NCBI GenBank assembly: GCA_001873665.1
Contig: MNZO01000039.1
Location: 1-6,488 of the forward strand
Direction: 5' to 3'
DNA length: 6,488 bases
Origin: Candidatus Shapirobacteria bacterium CG2_30_35_20
GTDB taxonomy: Bacteria; Patescibacteriota; Microgenomatia; UBA12405
The notes beneath the pieces were generated by a model. That model was not told where the DNA came from and made no database searches. It saw nothing but the letters and a program-made list of their open reading frames with translations. The number at the start of each line of letters is the position of its first letter. Within the stretch, counting starts at the first letter, position 1. Position numbers and translations under genes: made by a program. This document shows positions 1 through 4,192 of this stretch, piece after piece.

Positions 1-299
1 AATAAGGCAACTTTTGCCCGTTTTAGGGGTAAATAGTTTTTAGCTAATTTGTAAAAATAAAAACAAGTGGGAATCATCCACAACATAAGCAATAATCTAA
101 AGCCAAAAACAGTTTGAGTTAGAGCGGCCAGATAATAGATAGCCGGTGGTTTGTTGTCGTAAATTTGAGAGTAAAGTGTCAGCCCATGCCTAATCCCCTG
201 ACCTAGGGCAAGATACACACCTTCATCGCCATACCAATAGGGTTCAAAAAGTGAAGGTAGTCGGAGCAGAAAAAAAAGAATTGCTGATAACCATAACAT
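1..299 (-). CDS. GT39/ArnT-like membrane glycosyltransferase, N-terminal part (runs off left edge)
   Basis: The minus-strand frame opens with ATG at 299 and stays open to base 1, giving 99 codons of a longer protein whose C-terminus lies outside the window. A first hydrophobic helix (about residues 1-16) is followed by an acidic loop with YGDEGVY (23-29) and YDNKPP (47-52), then more hydrophobic segments (53-84). This order, an Asp-Glu pair after helix 1 and then an NKPP box before the next helix, is typical of GT-C enzymes of the PMT/GT39/ArnT type, which move a sugar from a polyprenyl-phosphate carrier to an acceptor on the outer face of the membrane. The donor and acceptor cannot be told from this fragment. 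An in-frame stop at 309-311 bounds the start, and only 9 bases separate it from the rhuM stop, so the genes are probably co-transcribed. No Shine-Dalgarno is visible; a TATAAA lies 8 bases before the ATG, so a leaderless start is possible but unproven. Confidence 0.8.
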   Translation of the reverse strand, partial: MLWLSAILFFLLRLPSLFEPYWYGDEGVYLALGQGIRHGLTLYSQIYDNKPPAIYYLAALTQTVFGFRLLLMLWMIPTCFYFYKLAKNYLPLKRAKVAL

Positions 300-308
300 G
301 ATTATATT

Positions 309-1328
309 TTATACTAGTTTCGATTTTTTATCTAAAAGCTTTTTAATTTCTTTGTCAAAATCAGAAATATAATTTTTGTCCTGTTTTATTCTGTATTTTT
401 CATATTCACCAATAGCCAATGCCTGTGCTACTTCGTGACTTACCTTACCGGCATTATGCAAAATATCGTGCTCGTTAAATTTTAAAAACGCATTTAGTTT
501 GTCAATCCAATCTGACATTTTCATAGTTTTTTGTTTGATTGCCTGTAATTCGGCATAATCTAGATACATGTTTACGATTAGATTAAGATGGGTAATTTCT
601 TTTATATTTAAATAATTTTTGGCAATAACCACATCACTGGGCATAATTTTCCCCGCTGGCGATTTTCGCCATGAAATTAGACCCATTTTTTCTTTTTTGT
701 AGCTAACTCTTTGGTAAATTATTTCCGCAGCTGTTTGTCCAGTAATGGCAAAATGTAATTTGTTTTGAACTGTGGCAAAAAATTGCTTACTTTCAAATGC
801 TTTGGGTGAATAGTCGATGGATGTGGCATAAATGTCGGTAATTTTTTGATAAACCATGCGTTCACTGCTTCGAATGTCTTTTATTTCTTCGTATAAATCG
901 TCAAAATATCGAGTACTAAAACGGGTGCCAAATTTAAAACGATAATCATCAAGAGCGAAACCCTTTTGAATATAACTTCTTAAAATTGAAGTTGCCCATT
1001 GGCGAAATTCTGTACCCCTTTGTGAATTTACCCGATACCCAACAGCAATAACTGCCTCGAGAGAATAATGTTTGGTTTTATACTGTTTACCGTCATTGGC
1101 AGTTATCGAGTAATCCTCGATAACTGAATTTACATCTATTTCACCATCAGAAATAATCTTTTTGAGATGAAGCGAAACATTATCGATTGAACATGAAAAC
1201 AATTCAGCAATTTTTTTCTGTGTAAGCCAAAGATTTTCTTCGGTATACATTACTTCAATATTTACGGATTTATCGGGTGTTTGATAAAAAACGATTTGAT
1301 TGTCGGGCAAACTATTTAATTTATTCAT
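309..1328 (-). CDS. rhuM: RhuM family protein
   Basis: A 339-residue protein, which looks full length for the RhuM (virulence protein RhuM) family, named from the Salmonella pathogenicity island 3 gene. The N-terminal part has a helix-turn-helix-like stretch (WLTQKKIAELF, about 34-44). Next comes a segment like phage antirepressor/BRO proteins (HYSLEAVIAVGYRV at 87-100, then RGTEFRQWA at 104-112). The C-terminal half carries the family region with FFATVQNKLHFAITG (183-197), the AAEIIYQR box (200-207) and VSHEVAQALAIGEYEKY (296-312). The molecular function of the family is not settled; DNA binding or regulation is inferred from the N-terminus. There is no signal peptide or membrane helix, so it should be cytoplasmic. 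I chose ATG at 1328; a TTG at 1334 adds two residues and has a GGATG sequence about 5 bases upstream, so it is a real alternative. The gene lies between two glycosyltransferases on the same strand, an unexpected position that suggests insertion of an accessory gene. Confidence 0.9.
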   Translation of the reverse strand: MNKLNSLPDNQIVFYQTPDKSVNIEVMYTEENLWLTQKKIAELFSCSIDNVSLHLKKIISDGEIDVNSVIEDYSITANDGKQYKTKHYSLEAVIAVGYRVNSQRGTEFRQWATSILRSYIQKGFALDDYRFKFGTRFSTRYFDDLYEEIKDIRSSERMVYQKITDIYATSIDYSPKAFESKQFFATVQNKLHFAITGQTAAEIIYQRVSYKKEKMGLISWRKSPAGKIMPSDVVIAKNYLNIKEITHLNLIVNMYLDYAELQAIKQKTMKMSDWIDKLNAFLKFNEHDILHNAGKVSHEVAQALAIGEYEKYRIKQDKNYISDFDKEIKKLLDKKSKLV

Positions 1329-1380
1329 AACCAATATTACATCCGAAGTTTAGGCGAAGTCAAGGAATTGAAAATTTTGA
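1329..1380. other. Short intergenic spacer between the GT2 and rhuM genes, with CGAAGT direct repeat
   Basis: These 52 bases hold no gene. On the plus strand, CGAAGT occurs at 1344-1349 and again at 1355-1360, separated by TTAGG, in a patch less AT-rich than its surroundings. On the minus strand this puts a GGATG a few bases upstream of the TTG/ATG start options of rhuM. There is no hairpin followed by a T-run, so I see no terminator and expect read-through from the upstream glycosyltransferase gene. The repeat may be a scar or part of a dispersed genomic repeat, but one copy cannot show that. Confidence 0.4.
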
Positions 1381-2892
1381 CTAATTTGTTGCTTTTTTGG
1401 CAGTGGTTTTGTACTCGAGCTGGCGACCAAAGAGAAGGCGGGTGTGGGAATGAAGTCCGGGGAGAACTGATAAGACCAGGGTGGCTAAAGGCATAAGTGG
1501 CCACTGAAAAATATTTTGTAAAATGTTTTTGAAACCTTGTTTTTGACTTTTGGGTCGGAGTTTCCAGTCGAGAATTATAAGTACAGATAATGGAATTAAA
1601 CAAATGGTGAGAATTATATTGGATATACGGGGTAAATTATAGCCCAGTGAGGTGTTAAAAAAATGAGGATTTAGTAACACAGGCAGGGAAGTACCGAGAG
1701 TCAAAATAAACCAATTACTAGACCAAATAAAGTGGGTTTGAATTAATTTAAAAATTCGCATTAGGCGCGTGAGAAGTGGGATTTCAGGGTGAAGGCGGGA
1801 TTGTTCCAAAGCATAGGGGATATCAATGGCACCCCAGGCATGACGAAGACATTGGTTGTAACGATTTTTAAGAGCATTAAAATAGTTGGTGCCACTGGGA
1901 GCGTCGGCAATAGTGGGTAAAAATATGGGTTCGACGGAGGCACGACCACCCGAAACAAAAAAACTTTGTAAAAATATATGCCAATCTTCGGAAATCATAT
2001 CGGGGTCCCAATATCCGGCACTATCAATTAAACAATAAGAGGATGAGTAACAGGAATAATTAAAAAATAAGCCGTCTGGTTCTTGAATGTTGGCAAGGTG
2101 AATAACATTTCCCATAGTGCCAATAATTCTAGTGGGGGCGGGAACGTTGTTAATATTGTGATGCCAAAAAATGGGTGATTGCCAAAAACGATAATAACGT
2201 TCGGGGTTTTTGGCAAAATTGTAGGTCAGGGCAGAAAAGTATTTTGGATTGAAAATAGTGTCAACATCACAAGAGGTGAGCGTACAATTTTCAATTTTCA
2301 ATTTACAATTTTCAATGTCAAGGAATTTTTTTTTAAAATATTTGGCGGCGAAAGCTTCGTTGCTATGTTTACCAGCTATTTCGCCAATAGTGTCGGAAGG
2401 ATGTGAGGTAAATATTAACGAACCAAAAACATTTTTATATTTATTATTAAAATAATTGAGAGTGGCACGATTACTATCATGACCAGCTCGGGCTTCTTGG
2501 GCTAATATAACGTTGATTTTGTTTAAATCAATGTCAATTTGAGAAGCCAGTGAAGAAAAAGCCATCTCGATGACAGCAATAGGTTCACGGTAGGAGGAAA
2601 TTATGACCACATGTTGGATATCTCGATAAATCAGCCAATTGGCACGGAAATCTTGATTAAACTGCAAAAGCCAATTAGTTTTTTGAGAAGAAATAATCAA
2701 AAAGTAACCTCTAATCGCAAAAAGGGCAGATTTAAATGATTGATAAAGCCAGTAGACTAAAAAGGCGATGACGAAATAAGCAACTGCCTTGGGTAATAAA
2801 AATGAGCCCCATATGGGAAAAAATATAACAAACCAGGCAACGATACCAGGAATCATTTCGTAAAGGCGATACCTTGTGGATTTTTTATTCAT
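1381..2892 (-). CDS. Membrane glycosyltransferase family 2 protein
   Basis: A 503-residue processive-type GT2 enzyme with the GT-A fold. Two membrane helices lie at about 14-32 and 35-52. The catalytic domain follows: strand HVVIISSYREP (94-104), GKHSNEAFAAKYF (174-186), the metal-binding D-x-D as SCDVD (207-211), the general-base region SEDW (301-304) and NQCLRHAWG (346-354), which stands where QxxRW-type motifs occur but with His in the Trp place. Three C-terminal hydrophobic segments lie at about 388-407, 423-441 and 460-480. It should transfer a nucleotide-activated sugar at the inner face of the membrane, building or extending an envelope glycan; the sugar is unknown. An insertion encoded by a 7-bp tandem array (residues about 193-203) sits directly before the D-x-D strand. 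ATG at 2892 is supported by the near-complete family N-terminus. It is the first gene of the leftward unit, with rhuM 52 bases downstream, and it ends in TAG. Confidence 0.9.
   Translation of the reverse strand: MNKKSTRYRLYEMIPGIVAWFVIFFPIWGSFLLPKAVAYFVIAFLVYWLYQSFKSALFAIRGYFLIISSQKTNWLLQFNQDFRANWLIYRDIQHVVIISSYREPIAVIEMAFSSLASQIDIDLNKINVILAQEARAGHDSNRATLNYFNNKYKNVFGSLIFTSHPSDTIGEIAGKHSNEAFAAKYFKKKFLDIENCKLKIENCTLTSCDVDTIFNPKYFSALTYNFAKNPERYYRFWQSPIFWHHNINNVPAPTRIIGTMGNVIHLANIQEPDGLFFNYSCYSSSYCLIDSAGYWDPDMISEDWHIFLQSFFVSGGRASVEPIFLPTIADAPSGTNYFNALKNRYNQCLRHAWGAIDIPYALEQSRLHPEIPLLTRLMRIFKLIQTHFIWSSNWFILTLGTSLPVLLNPHFFNTSLGYNLPRISNIILTICLIPLSVLIILDWKLRPKSQKQGFKNILQNIFQWPLMPLATLVLSVLPGLHSHTRLLFGRQLEYKTTAKKATN
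2285..2316 (-). repeat. Heptanucleotide tandem array inside the GT2 gene (about 4.6 units)
   Basis: On the plus strand the unit is CAATTTT: copies at 2285-2291, 2292-2298, a variant CAATTTA at 2299-2305, 2306-2312 and a partial CAAT at 2313-2316. On the coding (minus) strand it reads AAAATTG and encodes IENCKLKIENC. A perfect array would place TGA in the reading frame at the variant unit. The single substitution at 2305 makes that codon TGT, and the base just after the array does the same for the last unit, so the frame stays open. Confidence 0.85.
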
Positions 2893-2907
2893 ATCAATCT
2901 ATTTATT

Positions 2908-2916
2908 ATTATATCA
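2908..2916 (-). promoter_or_regulatory. Candidate extended -10 promoter element for the leftward operon
   Basis: Read on the minus strand, this is TGATATAAT, a perfect match to the extended -10 consensus TGnTATAAT. It ends 15 bases before the ATG of the GT2 gene, which predicts a start of transcription near 2901 and a leader of only about 8 bases. I find no good -35 box, as expected for extended -10 promoters. The gene has no Shine-Dalgarno, which fits a very short leader. The match is exact, but TATAAT-like words are common in such AT-rich DNA, so position next to a start is the main support. Confidence 0.5.
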
Positions 2917-2930
2917 ATTAAAATAGAGAG

Positions 2931-3686
2931 ATGACCCTATTAAATGATATTGAAAAGACTATTGCTTATGCAAAAAAATACGGTGCAGTTTTAAGTCGAG
3001 AGCAATTGTGGTTTCGATTGTTGTCGGATAAAAAATATAGTCTAGGAGAGATTAAAGAAAAATTTCCAATTTCTAATTTCCAATTTCTAAAAAATAATGA
3101 AAATGATAAAAAAATAAAATTGGCGAAAGAATTGGTGAAAAAACACTTATTTAAATTTAAAGATATTTTAATGGTGGGGGTGACGGGGTCAGTGGCGGCG
3201 GAAAATGCAAAAGCAAGTGAAGACATTGACATATTTGTTATTTGCAAAAAAGATACTTTGTGGCTAACACGTTTAAAGTTGCGATTATACATAAAACTAA
3301 ACAACATTCCTCATCGACGATATGGTAAAAAAGAAAAAGCAAACGATTTTTGTTTTAATTTGTGGATGGATGAGGATAATTTGTTGGTTCCAAAATTGAA
3401 ACAAAATCAAAAGAATGCGGTTGATTTGATTATGGTAAAAGTGCTACTAAATAAAAATAATATTCATAAAAAATTTGTTTTAGAAAATAATTGGGTAAAG
3501 AAATATGTGGCGAATGGCTATAATCAATTACGAATTACGAATTACGAATTACGAATTAAAAAAACTAAAACTAGTATAATAAAGATAGCAATAAACTATT
3601 TGGCGTTTGTTGGTCAAATAATATACATTAGATTAAAGGGTCCGATTAAATTTATTAATCTCAGGCAAGCGTTTTTCCATAAATGA
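2931..3686 (+). CDS. Nucleotidyltransferase-fold (Pol-beta-like) domain protein
   Basis: A 251-residue protein with an N-terminal helical region (1-45, LSREQLWFRLL) and a minimal nucleotidyltransferase core: GVTGSVAAENAK (83-94) with the Gly86-Ser87 pair, then SEDIDIFVI (96-104), giving the Asp98-x-Asp100 metal-binding pair spaced as in this fold. DTLWLTRLKLRLY (108-120) and NDFCFNLWMDE (138-148) match conserved blocks I recall from a family common in Patescibacteria and annotated only as nucleotidyltransferase domain-containing. The substrate is unknown; these folds transfer a nucleotide or occur in antitoxins. Two heptanucleotide arrays encode FPISNFQFL (about 45-53) and NQLRITNYELRI (198-209), both outside the motifs. 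The ATG is preceded directly by GAGAG, too close for a normal Shine-Dalgarno. Its TGA stop overlaps the next ATG (ATGA at 3683-3686). It diverges from the GT2 gene across 38 bases. Confidence 0.8.
   Translation: MTLLNDIEKTIAYAKKYGAVLSREQLWFRLLSDKKYSLGEIKEKFPISNFQFLKNNENDKKIKLAKELVKKHLFKFKDILMVGVTGSVAAENAKASEDIDIFVICKKDTLWLTRLKLRLYIKLNNIPHRRYGKKEKANDFCFNLWMDEDNLLVPKLKQNQKNAVDLIMVKVLLNKNNIHKKFVLENNWVKKYVANGYNQLRITNYELRIKKTKTSIIKIAINYLAFVGQIIYIRLKGPIKFINLRQAFFHK
3061..3090 (+). repeat. Heptanucleotide tandem array in the nucleotidyltransferase gene, first (about 4.3 units)
   Basis: Units are AATTTCC (3061-3067), AATTTCT (3068-3074), AATTTCC (3075-3081), AATTTCT (3082-3088), then AA. The alternation of C and T in the last base gives a 14-bp higher-order unit. 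The translated product is FPISNFQFL, in the linker between the N-terminal helices and the catalytic core. The TAA words made by the AATTTCT units fall out of frame. Confidence 0.8.
3526..3558 (+). repeat. Perfect heptanucleotide tandem array in the nucleotidyltransferase gene, second (4.7 units)
   Basis: The unit AATTACG occurs four times without error (3526-3553), followed by AATTA (3554-3558). It encodes QLRITNYELRI in a region C-terminal to the catalytic core. The unit has no stop codon in any of the three plus-strand frames, while its complement contains TAA, so only this orientation can be read through at any copy number. Confidence 0.9.
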
Positions 3687-4192
3687 AAAAAATATTTATC
3701 ATAATTGGACTATTGATAGCAGTGATTATATTATTTATATCCATAGCTATGGCTAATTTAGATGCCGTCTTGCGTGAAGAAAAAGAGGATAGAATTCGGG
3801 TAATACCAATAGAAATAATCACCGATAAAGATAATGGAGAAAAAATAAAATCAGTCTATTATTTGCCAAAAATCAAAATATATCCAACAAACGTTTTATA
3901 TCCGATTAAGATTTTGAGGGACAAATTGTGGTTAACTTTAACGCCTGACTCTTGCGAAAAATCAAAACTACTAATGTTGATAGCTGACAAACAAATGGCT
4001 GAAAATGACGCTATATCGGCAAACGAGGCAGTTGACAATTTGATATTGGCTTGGAATTTATGTCCTAGTAATAAGTTGCAAATAAACAAGTCAGCAGAAG
4101 CATACAGACAAATGACAAAAATAATGAGAAAATACTTCTTGGCAAATGAAAAAATCGAAAAATTTATTGAAGATAAAAAAAATAAACTTTAA
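3683..4192 (+). CDS. Small membrane-anchored protein, DUF5667-like
   Basis: A 169-residue protein of unknown function. A short basic start (MKK) and one strong hydrophobic helix (about 4-24) predict a signal anchor or uncleaved signal peptide, with the rest outside the membrane. After a polar stretch, residues 67-127 read YPTNVLYPIKILRDKLWL, then KLLMLIADKQMAEND and AVDNLILAW. This pattern (Pro, LYPxK, RDKLWLxLT, then an amphipathic helix with LIADKxxAE) resembles DUF5667, a domain of exported helical proteins in Patescibacteria and Actinobacteria. I assign it from memory of the pattern, not from a search. The start overlaps the upstream stop as ATGA, and the last 47 bases overlap the start of the penicillin-binding protein gene, so the three are probably translated together. 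A role next to peptidoglycan synthesis is a guess from position only. Confidence 0.7.
   Translation: MKKIFIIIGLLIAVIILFISIAMANLDAVLREEKEDRIRVIPIEIITDKDNGEKIKSVYYLPKIKIYPTNVLYPIKILRDKLWLTLTPDSCEKSKLLMLIADKQMAENDAISANEAVDNLILAWNLCPSNKLQINKSAEAYRQMTKIMRKYFLANEKIEKFIEDKKNKL

Noticed and set aside
1335..1380. Possible terminator between the GT2 and rhuM genes
   Set aside because: The only self-complementary stretch is a short AAAATTTT palindrome with no GC stem or T-run, so it does not meet the form of an intrinsic terminator.
1337..1603. Minus-strand 88-codon open frame overlapping the end of the GT2 gene
   Set aside because: It lies in another frame of a well-supported glycosyltransferase, with a composition expected of a shadow and no recognisable motif.
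1359..2327. The 11-mer GTCAAGGAATT shared at 1359-1369 and 2317-2327
   Set aside because: Shared 11-mers are expected by chance in a window of this size, and neither copy has matching flanks.
2028..2455. Several open frames of 60-75 codons on both strands across the GT2 gene
   Set aside because: All are out-of-frame shadows of the GT2 coding sequence; those reading QFSIFNLQFS-like strings are just the heptanucleotide array in another frame.
309..3579. The 12-mer AAACTAGTATAA shared between the end of rhuM (minus strand, 309-320) and 3568-3579 (plus strand)
   Set aside because: One such match is near chance level for AT-rich sequence; both copies are coding and there is no extension, so I do not call it an element end.
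3575..3580. Exact TATAAT inside the nucleotidyltransferase gene, about 100 bases before the next gene
   Set aside because: There is no -35 box at a suitable distance, and the word is common by chance in DNA this AT-rich.
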